Assembly (NCBI GenBank): GCA_963830065.1
Contig: CAWHLA010000011.1
Span: forward strand, 62,001 to 126,000
DNA: 64,000 nt
Reading direction: 5' to 3'
Source: JACCZR01 sp963830065
GTDB lineage: Bacteria; Actinomycetota; Thermoleophilia; Solirubrobacterales; Thermoleophilaceae
Made by a program: the position numbers and the translations under genes. Position 1 is the first letter of the stretch. Each line of letters starts with the position of its first letter. The notes below the pieces were generated by a model. The model had not been told where the DNA came from. It saw only the letters and a program-made list of their open reading frames with translations, and ran no database searches. Positions 6,930 through 16,989 of the stretch are shown here, one piece after another.

Positions 6930-7874
6930 CTAGCGCTCCGCGTGCGCGCGGATCGTCGCTTCGAACGTCTCCCGCGAGCTGTACTTGGGCTGCCAGCCCA
7001 GCGTCTCCTTGACCTTCTCGTTGGAGGCCACCCACGGGTGCTCGGCGAACCGCAGCTGCCCGGGCGGGGCCTCGGAGGCTCGCGCGGCCCACATCGCCTG
7101 AGCCAAGCGGGCGTACAGGCGCTTGGGTACGCGGCGCGTCGGCAGGTCCGCGGCCTCGGCGCACTCGCGCAGGCTCAGCAGCCCGTCGGCGGCGACGTTG
7201 AAGGCGCCGGCGTGCTTGCCGATCAGCAGGCCCGAGATCGCGTCGACCACGTCCTCCTCGTGCACGAACTGGAACGGCACGTCCAGGTTGCCGGTGTCGG
7301 CCTGAAAGGGCTGCTTGGTCCAGAAGCGGACCAGGTAGTTGTCCACGTTGGGGCCGAAGACGATGCAGGGGCGGACGATCGTCATCGTGCGCTCGGGGTA
7401 GCGCAGCGCCCACAGCTGGCACAGCCGGTCGGCCTCGGCCTTGTCGCGCGCGTAGGCGTAGTCGGGCACTCCCCGCACCGGCCAGTCCTCGCCGATCGGC
7501 ACCGGGTTGTCGGGCCAGGCACCGTAAGCGGTGGTGGACGACGTGACGAGCACCTGCTCGGTGCCCGCGTCGCCGGCAGCCTCGAGCACGTTGGAGGTGC
7601 CGTTGACGTCGACCTCGTACATGAGGCCCTCGTCGTGGATCGGGTTGAGGATGAACGCCAGATGGACCAGCGTGTCCGGCGCGCAGCGGGCCATGAGCTC
7701 GCGACAGGCGGCGCCGTCGCGGACGTCGAGACGCTCGTACTGGACCTTGGGGAGGAAGAAGCGCGGCGGGTTGACGTCGGCCACCACGATCCGCTCGACC
7801 TCGTCCCGGCCGGCCAGCAGCTCGACGAGGCGGCTGCCGATGTAGCCCGACCCGCCGGTGATCAGTGTCCGCAT
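6930..7874 (-). CDS. NAD-dependent epimerase/dehydratase (extended SDR)
   Basis: 314 residues, normal length for an extended short-chain dehydrogenase. The Rossmann nucleotide loop TGGSGYIGSRL (residues 6-16) matches GxxGxxG. VDVNGTSNVLEAA, the catalytic Ser region LVTSSTTAYG and YARDK (YxxxK) are all present, followed by VRPCIVFGP and FVHEEDVVDA. The fold binds NAD(P) and typically epimerises or dehydrates a nucleotide sugar; the substrate cannot be read from sequence. It is related to the epimerase ending at 29124 in this window. The gene ends 6 bases from the tRNA fragment and stands alone. Confidence 0.88.
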   Translation of the reverse strand: MRTLITGGSGYIGSRLVELLAGRDEVERIVVADVNPPRFFLPKVQYERLDVRDGAACRELMARCAPDTLVHLAFILNPIHDEGLMYEVDVNGTSNVLEAAGDAGTEQVLVTSSTTAYGAWPDNPVPIGEDWPVRGVPDYAYARDKAEADRLCQLWALRYPERTMTIVRPCIVFGPNVDNYLVRFWTKQPFQADTGNLDVPFQFVHEEDVVDAISGLLIGKHAGAFNVAADGLLSLRECAEAADLPTRRVPKRLYARLAQAMWAARASEAPPGQLRFAEHPWVASNEKVKETLGWQPKYSSRETFEATIRAHAER

Positions 7875-7980
7875 TGCGCGGGCAGATTAAAGGATCCCCG
7901 CAGGGCTCCGATGCAAGAGGCACGAGGACCGACGAACCGGCGGCATAGAGCGCTCCGGTGGCACGTCCTTATCGAAAAGA

Positions 7981-8003
7981 GGGGCCCGATCGGGCCCCTT
8001 TTC
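7981..8003. terminator. Intrinsic terminator, likely bidirectional
   Basis: GGGGCCCGATCGGGCCCC is an 18-base perfect palindrome followed by TTTT on the plus strand and by TCTTTT on the minus strand. It lies 22 bases beyond the stop of the minus-strand lipoprotein gene, which it should terminate. Confidence 0.8.
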
Positions 8004-8025
8004 CATTTCTAGAGGCGAATCGGGC

Positions 8026-8346
8026 TCAGCACTTCGGCCCGCGGCCCGAGGCCGTCGCGGTACACGGTCGGAATGTGTACGCGCTCTCGTCGCCCACCGT
8101 CACCTCGACCTCCCCGATCTGCTCTTCGGGCTCGTGCGCGTTCTTGTCGACGTTGAACGTGCCGCACTTCAGGCGCGTGCCCTCCTTCGGCTTTTCAGGG
8201 TTGGTGTAGTCGTCGCAGTCGACGTCGAGGACCGTGCCCTGGACGTCCGGCGGCGGCTCCTTGGTGAGCCCCGCCAAGACGTCAGTCTCGATCTGGTCGA
8301 TCGTCGCGCTGCCACCGCAGCCCACGACCGCGAAAGCGCACAGCAA
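8026..8346 (-). CDS. Predicted lipoprotein, DUF4333-like
   Basis: About 106 residues with a lipobox (AVVGC followed by GGS), so it should be lipidated and held on the outer face of the membrane. Four further Cys (VDCDD, LKCGTF, RPCTA, final PKC) could form two disulfides. The only standard start is TTG 8346, which gives an n-region without positive charge; a CTG further upstream would add RLRAG and make a normal signal. It follows acs by 23 bases on the same strand and ends at a strong terminator. Function unknown. Confidence 0.65.
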   Translation of the reverse strand: MLCAFAVVGCGGSATIDQIETDVLAGLTKEPPPDVQGTVLDVDCDDYTNPEKPKEGTRLKCGTFNVDKNAHEPEEQIGEVEVTVGDESAYTFRPCTATASGRGPKC

Positions 8347-8369
8347 TATGGGAAGGCCGGCGCGCAGCC

Positions 8370-10352
<1,983 letters not shown>

Positions 10353-10388
10353 TGCTCTCCTCTCCTTGAACTCTCCTCAGGAGTAGTT

Positions 10389-12050
10389 CTACCCGGGCGT
10401 CGTCGCGGGCACACGCTCCGCGTCGTCGGCACGCTCGGCTTTGCGAGCGGCGGCCTCTTCGGCCTCTGCCGAGCCCTCTGCCTCCAGGCCGGTCTCCGAG
10501 CGCACGTAGAGCTCCTCGAACTCGCGCTCTGCCTTGCTCTCGTCTCCACTCAGGATCGAGCCGAGGTAGCAGGCGATGAAGCCGAGGGGGATCGAGATGA
10601 TCCCCGGGTTGCTCAGGTCGTAGAAGCTGAACGCTCCTCCCTCGCCGTCGGGCCCGGGCCAGCCCTTGGGGCTGATGATCACCAGGAAGATCGACGAGAA
10701 GACGCCGGTGATGACTCCCGCCAGCGCGCCCGTGGTGTTGAACCGTCTCCACGTGAACGCAAGCAGAAGGGCCGGGAACACCGCGCTCGCCGCCACGGCG
10801 AACGCGAGGCCGACAACGAATGAGACGTTCAGGCCCTCGCCGGCGAGGATCGAGACACCCATCGCCAAGAGCCCGATCCCGACCGCCGCGAGGCGACCGA
10901 CCCACACTTCTTCCTTCTCGCTGTCCTCCCCGGACTTGATGATGTTCGAGTAGACGTCGTGAGCCACCGCGCCGGACGCAGAGATGACCAGCCCGGCAAC
11001 CACCGCGAGGATGGTCGCGAAGGCCACCGCGGCCACGATCGCCAGGAAGGCGTCGCCACCGAAGCTGCCCGCGCCGCCGCCGAGGTTCTCCGCCAGGTAC
11101 GGCACGGCCAGGTTGCCACCGTCGCCGACCTTCTCGATTGCGCTGGAACCTTGGAGCGCAGCGCGAGCGCCGAAGCCGAGCAGCGTGGTCATGACGTAGA
11201 AGACGCCGATCAGGCCGACCGCCCACACCACGGACTTCCGTGCCGCCTTGGCGTCGGGAACCGTGAAGAACCGCATCAGGATGTGCGGAAGCCCCGCAGT
11301 ACCGAGCACTAGGCCCAGGCCCAGCGAGATCGTGTCGATCGGGCTGGTCAGGAACAGGCCGGGCTCGAGGTACTTCGCGCCCTCGCCGGACTCCGATCGG
11401 GCGTCGCGGAACAGGTCGATCGGGTTGCCGACCTTCACGACCACGAAGACCGACATCACGATCGCCGCGGCCATCAGCAGGACGGCCTTGACGATCTGCA
11501 CCCAAGTCGTGGCGATCATGCCGCCGAAGACGACGTAGGTGAGCATGAAGATGCCCGTCAGCAGGACCGAGAGTTCGAAGCCGATGCCCACGAGCGCGTT
11601 GATCAGCAGGCCCGCGCCCACCATCTGGGCGATCAGGTAGAAGCCCGCCACTGCGAGAGTGCCCAGCGCCGCCGCAGCGCGCGCGGGCTTCTCGTTCAGG
11701 CGGAACGAGAGCACGTCCGCGATCGTGTACTTGCCCGCGTTGCGCATCCGCTCGGCGAGCAGGAACAGCACGGTCAGGAACGCGACCAGGAAGCCGACGG
11801 AGTACAGGAACCCGTCGAACCCGTACAGGAAGATCAGGCCGGCGATGCCGAGGAACGAGGCTGCCGACATGTAGTCGCCGGCGATGGCAAAGCCGTTCTG
11901 CGCTCCGCTGATGCCGCGCCCTGCGGCCCAGAAGTCGGTTGCCGAAGCGGTGCGCTTCGACGCCCAGTAGGTGATGCCCAGCGTGATCCCGAGGACCAGG
12001 GCGAAGATCGCCAGGGCCTCGACATTGACGTCTGCCGCAATAACAGTCAT
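10389..12050 (-). CDS. actP: Cation/acetate symporter (SSS family)
   Basis: 553 residues with about 13 hydrophobic segments. WAAGRGISGAQNGFAIAGDYMSAASFLG is the conserved N-terminal signature of ActP-type sodium:solute symporters, and later segments (ATTWVQIVKA, LPHILMRFFTVPDAKAARKSV) match the acetate branch. It imports acetate or other short monocarboxylates with Na+ or H+. Its start overlaps the end of the DUF485 gene by 4 bases and acs follows 36 bases after its stop, giving one operon. The last 60 residues are a charged cytoplasmic tail. Confidence 0.93.
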   Translation of the reverse strand: MTVIAADVNVEALAIFALVLGITLGITYWASKRTASATDFWAAGRGISGAQNGFAIAGDYMSAASFLGIAGLIFLYGFDGFLYSVGFLVAFLTVLFLLAERMRNAGKYTIADVLSFRLNEKPARAAAALGTLAVAGFYLIAQMVGAGLLINALVGIGFELSVLLTGIFMLTYVVFGGMIATTWVQIVKAVLLMAAAIVMSVFVVVKVGNPIDLFRDARSESGEGAKYLEPGLFLTSPIDTISLGLGLVLGTAGLPHILMRFFTVPDAKAARKSVVWAVGLIGVFYVMTTLLGFGARAALQGSSAIEKVGDGGNLAVPYLAENLGGGAGSFGGDAFLAIVAAVAFATILAVVAGLVISASGAVAHDVYSNIIKSGEDSEKEEVWVGRLAAVGIGLLAMGVSILAGEGLNVSFVVGLAFAVAASAVFPALLLAFTWRRFNTTGALAGVITGVFSSIFLVIISPKGWPGPDGEGGAFSFYDLSNPGIISIPLGFIACYLGSILSGDESKAEREFEELYVRSETGLEAEGSAEAEEAAARKAERADDAERVPATTPG

Positions 12051-12484
12051 CGGTTGACCCCCTCACCGGTCGTGCCGGCTCCGTCGCCGTCGGTTGCGAG
12101 GCGACCGGACGAGCCGGCGCCAGACTTCGAGGCCTCGAGGGCCTTCTGCGCAGCCTTCTTGCCGAGTGGCTCGAAGACCTTGTCCGCACGGCGGACGTAG
12201 GCGGCGGCCAAGACCCAGACCATGATGAACTGGGTGAGCGCCAGCGCGTAGCCGACCGTGAAGCCGTCGGTCAGGAACTCCTTGCCCATGAACTCCGGCG
12301 CGTAGCCGGCCAGGATGATGAAGCCGAAGTACCAGACCAGAAAGAAGATCGTTGCCGGTAGCACCCAGCTGCGGCGCTTCTTGACCAACTCCTGGAACTC
12401 TGGCGAGTTTTCGGCGGCCAGCCAGTCGATCTCGGGATGGTGGCTGGCGCCTCCGGCGCGCGGGCCTGTGGCGGGTTCTGCCAT
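12047..12484 (-). CDS. DUF485 membrane protein, ActP partner
   Basis: 145 residues with two hydrophobic helices (LPATIFFLVWYFGFIILAG; GYALALTQFIMVWVLAAAYV) after a soluble N-terminus whose QELVKKRRSWVLP is the DUF485 entry motif. DUF485 (YjcH-type) proteins are encoded next to acetate permeases and are thought to assist them; the reaction is not known. ATG 12484 has a strong GAGGAGGAGGAG site. The C-terminal 35 residues are Gly/Ser-rich and probably disordered. Confidence 0.85.
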   Translation of the reverse strand: MAEPATGPRAGGASHHPEIDWLAAENSPEFQELVKKRRSWVLPATIFFLVWYFGFIILAGYAPEFMGKEFLTDGFTVGYALALTQFIMVWVLAAAYVRRADKVFEPLGKKAAQKALEASKSGAGSSGRLATDGDGAGTTGEGVNR

Positions 12485-12529
12485 GCAGCCTCTCCTCCTC
12501 CTCGCTCTGCTTGATAGAAGGGGTACCCG

Positions 12530-12850
12530 ATGAATTGGCGCGCAAATCCCAACGTGTTCGCCCTGTGCGTTGCGGCTGTCGCCGCGGCGGTTCTCGCGGG
12601 CTGCACCAGCGACGACGTGTCGGCCGACCGCCTGGGCGTGGCGGCCTGTCGCCAGGCGGCGGCCGGTATCCAGGACCCCGCCTCACGGCAGGGCGCCGAC
12701 CAGGCGTGTCAGTACATCCGCACCGGAAACGGCCGCGACGTCTCGCGCGCGGCCAAGCGCGCCGCCCGTCAGCGGTGCCTGAACTCGACGCAGCAGATCG
12801 TCGACCCGGTGGCGCGGCGCGCCATCGAGGCTTTCTGTCCCGGCGGCTAG
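12530..12850 (+). CDS. Small predicted lipoprotein
   Basis: 106 residues. A hydrophobic signal ends in the lipobox VLAGC (Cys 25), so the mature protein should be lipidated. The rest is an all-helical Ala/Arg-rich domain with four Cys (VAACRQAA, QACQYI, QRCLN, AFCPGG), which could form two disulfides across helices. It diverges from the acetate operon with only 45 bases between starts and meets the next minus-strand gene with a 4-base overlap. No family recognised. Confidence 0.7.
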   Translation: MNWRANPNVFALCVAAVAAAVLAGCTSDDVSADRLGVAACRQAAAGIQDPASRQGADQACQYIRTGNGRDVSRAAKRAARQRCLNSTQQIVDPVARRAIEAFCPGG

Positions 12851-13500
12851 TTCAGCGCCGGACGAAGCACCAGCGCGTCGACCTTCTGAACGATCTCGCC
12901 GGGCGACTCCCAGGTCAGCCGGTCCTCGGTCTGCGACAGGTACGAGGGGACGCCGGGGCCGCCGACGACGATCTTCGTTCCCTCCGCGGCCAGCTCGATC
13001 TCGTCCAGGGCGTAGGCGAGCGACTCCCCCACCTCGCGCGAGGTGACATACAGGACCACCGCCCGCGGCCGTTCCTGGCCGACCGCATGGGCGAGCGACA
13101 GGATCGAGGCCCCGCGGGCCAGGCAGTGCACGCGGAACCCGGCGCCGGCCAGGGCGTGGGCGGCGGCCACGAGCCTGGGCGTGGGGACGTCGCCCTCCAA
13201 CTCGGCGAGCACCACTCCCTCGCCCCCGCGCTGCAACGCGCGCCGGAAGGCCTCGCGCTGAAGCGCGAGTACGCGCACGCTGATCTTGGTGGCCTCCTTC
13301 TCGTCAGCCTCGGAGATCAAGCCTCGCTCCCACATGTCCCACACCGCCCGCAGGGCGGGGCCGATCACGTGCTCGGAGATCGACAGCTCGTCCAGGCCGG
13401 CGTCGATGGCGTCACGAGCCGCGATGTCCGCGGCACGGGGGTCGCTGCCGAGCAGGCCCTGCAGGAACGCCTCTCGAAAGGAGTCAACCTCTACCTGCAT
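12847..13500 (-). CDS. Cobalamin-binding-domain-like protein lacking the axial His motif
   Basis: 217 residues from ATG 13500. The N-terminal half is the helical cap found in MerR/CarH-type B12 sensors (DSFREAFLQGLL, ISEHVIGPALRAVWDMWERG, ATKISVRVLALQREAFRR). The C-terminal half is a Rossmann-like B12-binding fold (VVLAELEGDVPTPRLVAAAH, FRVHCLARGASI, VVLYVTSREV, KIVVGGPGVPSYL). The His of the usual GExHxLG motif is replaced (EGDVPTPR), so base-off/His-on cobalamin binding is doubtful. No HTH domain is present. The frame stays open upstream to TTG 13641 and reads like the first strand-helix of a GT2 glycosyltransferase. Confidence 0.65.
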   Translation of the reverse strand: MQVEVDSFREAFLQGLLGSDPRAADIAARDAIDAGLDELSISEHVIGPALRAVWDMWERGLISEADEKEATKISVRVLALQREAFRRALQRGGEGVVLAELEGDVPTPRLVAAAHALAGAGFRVHCLARGASILSLAHAVGQERPRAVVLYVTSREVGESLAYALDEIELAAEGTKIVVGGPGVPSYLSQTEDRLTWESPGEIVQKVDALVLRPALN

Positions 13501-13659
13501 CCCGGCCCGATACCCAAGTGGCAGGGGGGCCACACCTGCAGCGTCAGGAAGGCTCTCCAGCGGCTCGTCCTGAGCAAGCAGCGAGTCCAGCGCGGTGGCG
13601 ACGGTGTGGTCGTTGCGGTAGGAAAGCACCACCACGCACAACCCCGGCCGGAGGAGACC

Positions 13660-13986
13660 ATGCCGCTCTATCTATCGAAGTTCAGCTACACACCGGAGAC
13701 CTGGGCCAGGCTGATCGCCAACCCAGAGGACCGTCGAGAGGCCGCTAAGTCGTACATCGAGTCGGTCGGCGGAAAGCTTCACGGCTTCTGGTACGCGTTC
13801 GGCACCCACGACGGCTACAACCTGTTTGAGGCGCCCGACAACGTGTCCATGGCCGCGGTCGCGATCGCGATCGGCGGCGGCGGTGCGCTCAGCTCGATCG
13901 AGACGACGGTCCTGATCAGCGTCAACGAGACGATTGACGCCCTTCGCAAGGCCGAGGAGATCCAGTACCGACCGCCTGGCGCTTAG
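13660..13986 (+). CDS. GYD-domain protein
   Basis: 108 residues from ATG 13660 behind GGAGGAG. The sequence (MPLYLSKFSYTPETWARLI, AKSYIESVGGKLHGFWYAFG, GYNLFEAPDNVSMAAVAIAI, TVLISVNETIDALRKA) matches the GYD family, a small ferredoxin-like alpha/beta dimer fold. Members have no proven reaction. It diverges from the B12-like gene and converges on the next hypothetical gene with a 4-base overlap of the stops. Confidence 0.85.
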   Translation: MPLYLSKFSYTPETWARLIANPEDRREAAKSYIESVGGKLHGFWYAFGTHDGYNLFEAPDNVSMAAVAIAIGGGGALSSIETTVLISVNETIDALRKAEEIQYRPPGA

Positions 13987-14324
13987 AAGCTGTGGTCGTG
14001 AATTTGCTGCGACTGCGGTGGCGGGTCGGAGGTGAGGTCGATGCCGTGAACATCCTTGACGCGCTCGCGGAACCACTGGTTGAACGGGTCATCGGAGGTT
14101 GCGATGCCTTGCATGGCCGCCGGGATGTCCTCGGCTTCTATGTAGACGACGGCGACCGTCCCGTCGGGTGTTTGCTGGTGCCACACAGCGTGGCGCGTGA
14201 CCCCGTCCTGCTTCCAGGCCGACTCGTACTCGTCCCGGCGCGGGCCGGTCATCTGGTCCATCCAGTCGAGGTCGGCCTGCTCCTTGCCGGGCAGGACGGG
14301 AACGACAAAACCAATTGCTGCCAC
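13983..14324 (-). CDS. Hypothetical protein, dimeric alpha/beta-barrel-like
   Basis: 113 residues from GTG 14324 behind GGGAGGAGGA. The layout (AIGFVVPVLPGKEQADLDWM; VTRHAVWHQQTPDGTVAVVYIEAEDI; FNQWFRERVKDVHGIDLT) looks like a short ferredoxin-like domain, similar in style to its convergent GYD neighbour. The C-terminus ends QQIHDHSF, with His residues that may be incidental. No family name is certain. It lies just outside the tRNA-Cys island. Confidence 0.65.
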   Translation of the reverse strand: MAAIGFVVPVLPGKEQADLDWMDQMTGPRRDEYESAWKQDGVTRHAVWHQQTPDGTVAVVYIEAEDIPAAMQGIATSDDPFNQWFRERVKDVHGIDLTSDPPPQSQQIHDHSF

Positions 14325-14366
14325 GGGTCCTCCTCCCGTCGCGGTGAAGTCGCAGCCTAGATCAAG

Positions 14367-14407
14367 AGGCGCCGACCAGAATCGAACTGGTGTAAACGGC
14401 TTTGCAG
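14367..14407 (-). other. tRNA-Cys 3'-half copy, attachment-site half of a genomic island
   Basis: The 41 bases match the 3' half of the intact tRNA-Cys at 16898-16938 (anticodon loop to discriminator) at 39 positions. The two mismatches face each other in the T-stem and keep it paired (an A-T pair in place of G-C). No 5' half precedes it. With the intact gene 2.5 kb upstream on the same strand, this is the arrangement left by integration into a tRNA 3' end. Confidence 0.75.
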
Positions 14408-14484
14408 CGGCATGCCCCCAGCCTGTCTAGACGGGTTGAGCCTGCGCCGTGGGCCGGTTCCACCGCGCGAGGTCGTGGCCTGAC

Positions 14485-15087
14485 TCAGCCCCCGACGGCG
14501 TACCTGATGTGGGTCGCCGCCGGCGAGTGCAGCACCTCGACCGGTTCGAGCCGGAGAGCCACCACGCCGTCGAACAGCCGCTCGCCGGACCCGAGGAGGA
14601 CCGGCGCGACATCGAGGGTGAGCTCGTCGACGACGCCGGCCGCCAGCGCCTGACGCACCGCGGAGGCGCCCCCGGCGATGTCCACGCCGTCGTCGCCCGC
14701 GATCTCCTGCGCCCGGGCGAAGGCGGCGTCGAAGCCGCCGGTCACGAAGTGGAAGGTGGTGCCGCCCGCCATCTCGATCGGGTCGCGCGCGTGGTGGGTG
14801 AGCACGAAGACGGGGGCGTGGTAGGGCGGCTCGTCACCCCACCATCCGCGCCAGGCCTCGTCCCAGTCCCCTCGGATCGGGCCGAACATGTTGCGGCCCA
14901 TCACGTAGGCGCCGCGCGGGCGCATGAGCCAGCCCTGCGCGGTCGTGTCGGCCTCGTGAGTGACGTCGCCGAGATGCCACTGGTGGACCGCCCTCCCTCC
15001 AACGCCCAGTGGGTTGTCGCGGTCCTGGTCGGGGCCGGCGACGAAGCCGTCGACCGAGATCGACATGTGACACGTGGTGGGCGCCAT
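14485..15087 (-). CDS. RibD C-terminal / dihydrofolate-reductase-fold protein
   Basis: 200 residues from ATG 15087 (MAPTTCHMSISVDGFVAGPD). This opening is the hallmark of the RibD-C-type reductase family, with YVMGRNMFGPIRGDW, VFVLTHHARDPIEM, TFHFVTGGFDAAFARAQE and a Gly-rich nucleotide motif IAGGASAVRQALAAG in the expected order. Members are NAD(P)H-dependent reductases of unknown substrate, often called bifunctional deaminase-reductase by homology only. The frame is open upstream to 15276, but the extension lacks protein character. It lies inside the tRNA-Cys island. Confidence 0.82.
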   Translation of the reverse strand: MAPTTCHMSISVDGFVAGPDQDRDNPLGVGGRAVHQWHLGDVTHEADTTAQGWLMRPRGAYVMGRNMFGPIRGDWDEAWRGWWGDEPPYHAPVFVLTHHARDPIEMAGGTTFHFVTGGFDAAFARAQEIAGDDGVDIAGGASAVRQALAAGVVDELTLDVAPVLLGSGERLFDGVVALRLEPVEVLHSPAATHIRYAVGG

Positions 15088-15457
15088 GGCCGGAAGGACT
15101 ACCACGCGAGGCAGATCGCCGAGTTGAGATGTTCGCCCTCGCTGTAGCCACCAGGGGCGACCAGTCCTGTCTACCCCAGGTGGTGGTGAGTCCGATGTCT
15201 GACATGGCGCGTCTCCTGCTCGGTGGTGGAACTGGATTCGCACTGGCGCTGAACCTGTCGGCCGGTGCGGCAACATGTGGGCGCTCTATGTCTGGGCGGC
15301 GGCCCGCCTGGGGCCTGCCTCCTCAATGGAGTGTGGGCACTGGTCCCCCCGGGCGACGTCTCAGATTCCTGACGAGCGCCTGTGCCGGACTTGAGCCGGT
15401 TCGCCCGGCGGCACCGGGCGCGTCGCGCCCGGTGCAGGGCTCACAGCTTCAGTGGGA
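15088..15457. other. Gene-free stretch with one terminator-like hairpin
   Basis: 370 bases between the reductase and isomerase-like genes. The only clear structure is the hairpin at 15411-15435. Both strands have open frames here, but none reads as protein. It should hold the promoter of the reductase gene, which I cannot place. Confidence 0.4.
15411..15435 (-). terminator. 11-bp perfect hairpin after the isomerase-like gene
   Basis: GCACCGGGCGC pairs with GCGCCCGGTGC over a 3-base loop, 22 bases past the stop at 15458. There is no T-run, so termination efficiency is uncertain. Confidence 0.5.
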
Positions 15458-15766
15458 TCAACCGCCAGCCATTGCCGCCTGGGCCTCAGCCAGCTTCGCG
15501 CGCACCGTGTCGGTTCCCTCCTTGAACTCGAGCAAGGGACGCACCTCCCAGGTGACCAGCCCGTACAGCGGATAGTCCGCCATCAGGTCGAGCGCCTCGC
15601 GGTGGGAAGCGACGTTGGCCACGCTGAAACCGCCCCCCTCGATGAAGCCGAAGATGCAGTCGAACGTGCCATCGTTGACTTTGCCGTCGAGCCAGTCGAT
15701 CGCCGCGTCGAACTGCTCGGGCGTCGGCGGCATCGGGCCTGGTGTCGCGCTGATGAAGTACTTCAT
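15458..15766 (-). CDS. Muconolactone isomerase / YCII-like small protein
   Basis: 102 residues from ATG 15766, with GGAGGAGG 9 bases upstream. MKYFISATPG, PEQFDAAIDWLDGKV, FGFIEGGGFSVANVASHREALDLMADYPL and TWEVRPLLEF follow the strand-helix-strand order of dimeric alpha/beta-barrel proteins such as muconolactone delta-isomerase and DUF3303-type proteins. Whether it is an enzyme cannot be seen. It is island cargo next to the reductase gene. Confidence 0.7.
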   Translation of the reverse strand: MKYFISATPGPMPPTPEQFDAAIDWLDGKVNDGTFDCIFGFIEGGGFSVANVASHREALDLMADYPLYGLVTWEVRPLLEFKEGTDTVRAKLAEAQAAMAGG

Positions 15767-15885
15767 TGGCACAACCTCCTCCGGTTCGCTTAGGGCAGTT
15801 CGCAGTATCGCGCCAATCGCACCCTTATGCAGAGGATTCCGTCAGGGCGGGTTTCACGAAGCAGACTTCGACGTACCGTGAGGCC

Positions 15886-16289
15886 GTGGCCCATCGCGAC
15901 AGGCTGATCGCGAACGTCCTTCAGCAGGAGTATCTGGAGGAGGACGAGTTTGTCGTGATGGCCGTGAGCGGGCAGACCGGCGCGCCTCGGGGATTCTCGG
16001 CGGGTTCGGGGCCCTGGTCGGGGAGGTCCGCCCACGCCACGTGATCGTCACCCAGCGCAACCTGTATGTGCTCAACGGCAGCTGGTGGAGCACAACTAAG
16101 GCGACAGGCATCGTCGCGAAGCACGCGCTCGGGGATGTCGTCATATCCAAGGCGAGCAGCTCGGTCTTAACGGTCAACGATGAGACGATTTTCATCACCC
16201 CCAGCCAGGCTGAGGCGAAGGCGATCGCCGTCGCCGTTTGGGCGCGTGCCTGGGAGCGAGGTCAAGCGACGCCGGGCGACCCCGGCTGA
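15886..16289 (+). pseudogene. Bacterial PH-domain-like protein, one frameshift
   Basis: From GTG 15886 the frame reads VAHRDRLIANVLQQEYLEED..., then loses sense after GQTGAPRG. The next frame continues it as ILGGFGALVG...RHVIVTQRNLYVL... to the stop at 16289. Joined, the product has about 135 residues: a short helix, a Gly-rich segment and a PH-like domain (VIVTQRNLYVLNGSW, ETIFITPSQAEAKAI). The shift falls near 15990-15996 and amounts to one missing base. Either the gene is broken or the sequence has an indel. Confidence 0.6.
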
Positions 16290-16453
16290 CCGTCTCCGGG
16301 GGCAGGAATATCTCGAGCGGCGGCCAGGCTCTTTACCCGAGCCACCCGGCGCAGGGGAATCTTCGACAAGGGGTTCGCTCACCCTCCCGGCCGCACGCCT
16401 TGTGGCGCGGTTTTTCCTAGCCCCAGGCCGCTACCTGTGGCGGCCCGCCTTCT

Positions 16454-16762
16454 TCAGCGCGTCCCCGAACGATGGGCCTTGCGGGACCGACTGGCGATCA
16501 GGTGGCGCTCGAGCCGATCGACCTCGAGGTGGTCGGCGTGTTCGTGGTCGCCTTCGGCGCGGTAGAAGGCGATCTCGGCATCGGTGACCTCCTGGTCCGC
16601 GGCGTCAATGGCCTCATCGAGTCGCTGGCGCTCGGCGGTACTGACGTGCCCGGTGCCGTCACGACGTTCGAGTGCTTCCCGGCGATCTAGTCCGCCCTGT
16701 AGCTGATCGCGGTTGGCCTCGGCGGCCTGGAACCGCAGCTGCTCCGGGGTGGCGTCGTTCAT
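16454..16762 (-). CDS. Hypothetical coiled-coil protein
   Basis: 102 residues from ATG 16762 behind GGGAGGA. It is almost entirely helical and highly charged (PEQLRFQAAEANRDQLQGG, STAERQRLDEAIDAADQEV, DHEHADHLEVDRLERHLIA) and ends in a basic tail KAHRSGTR. That suggests a short coiled coil or a nucleic-acid-associated protein. No family recognised. It is the island gene nearest the intact tRNA-Cys. Confidence 0.6.
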   Translation of the reverse strand: MNDATPEQLRFQAAEANRDQLQGGLDRREALERRDGTGHVSTAERQRLDEAIDAADQEVTDAEIAFYRAEGDHEHADHLEVDRLERHLIASRSRKAHRSGTR

Positions 16763-16897
16763 GGGGTGTTCCTCCCTTTGAGGGGTGGTTTCTGGCGGTG
16801 CCCGGAGCGGGAGAGGTCCTTCCAAGCTCTGTTTCGGGGTACAGCCGGGGTACAGACCCCTCGGCCCCGAAGCCCAGTAGTGGGCTGGATGCAGGGA

Positions 16898-16968
16898 AGG
16901 CGCCGACCGGAATCGAACCGGTGTAAACGGCTTTGCAGGCCGCTGCGTAGCCACTCCGCCACGGCGCC
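16898..16968 (-). tRNA. tRNA-Cys (GCA)
   Basis: 71-base cloverleaf on the minus strand: acceptor GGCGCCG paired with CGGCGCC plus discriminator T, anticodon loop CTGCAAA with anticodon GCA, T-arm CCGG-TTCGATT-CCGG. CCA is not encoded. Its 3' half is duplicated at 14367-14407, so it served as an integration site. Confidence 0.93.
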
Positions 16969-16989
16969 GGAGAGTGCCGTGAGGCTAGA

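Larger units (their letters stand above)
14367..16968 (-). mobile_element. 2.5-kb tRNA-Cys-flanked genomic island, no integrase left
   Basis: The segment is bounded by intact tRNA-Cys (16898-16968) and a 41-base duplicate of its 3' half (14367-14407). Inside are a RibD-like reductase gene, a small isomerase-like gene, a frameshifted PH-like gene and a short helical gene. No recombinase, replication or transfer gene remains, so it is a reduced or non-autonomous element. Boundaries are inferred from the duplication alone. Confidence 0.6.

Noticed and set aside
14501..14560. tRNA-like GGTTCGAGCC inside the reductase gene
   Set aside because: No acceptor or anticodon arm around it; it is coding sequence.
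15088..15276. N-terminal extension of the RibD-like gene
   Set aside because: Open frame but without protein character; ATG 15087 starts the family motif.
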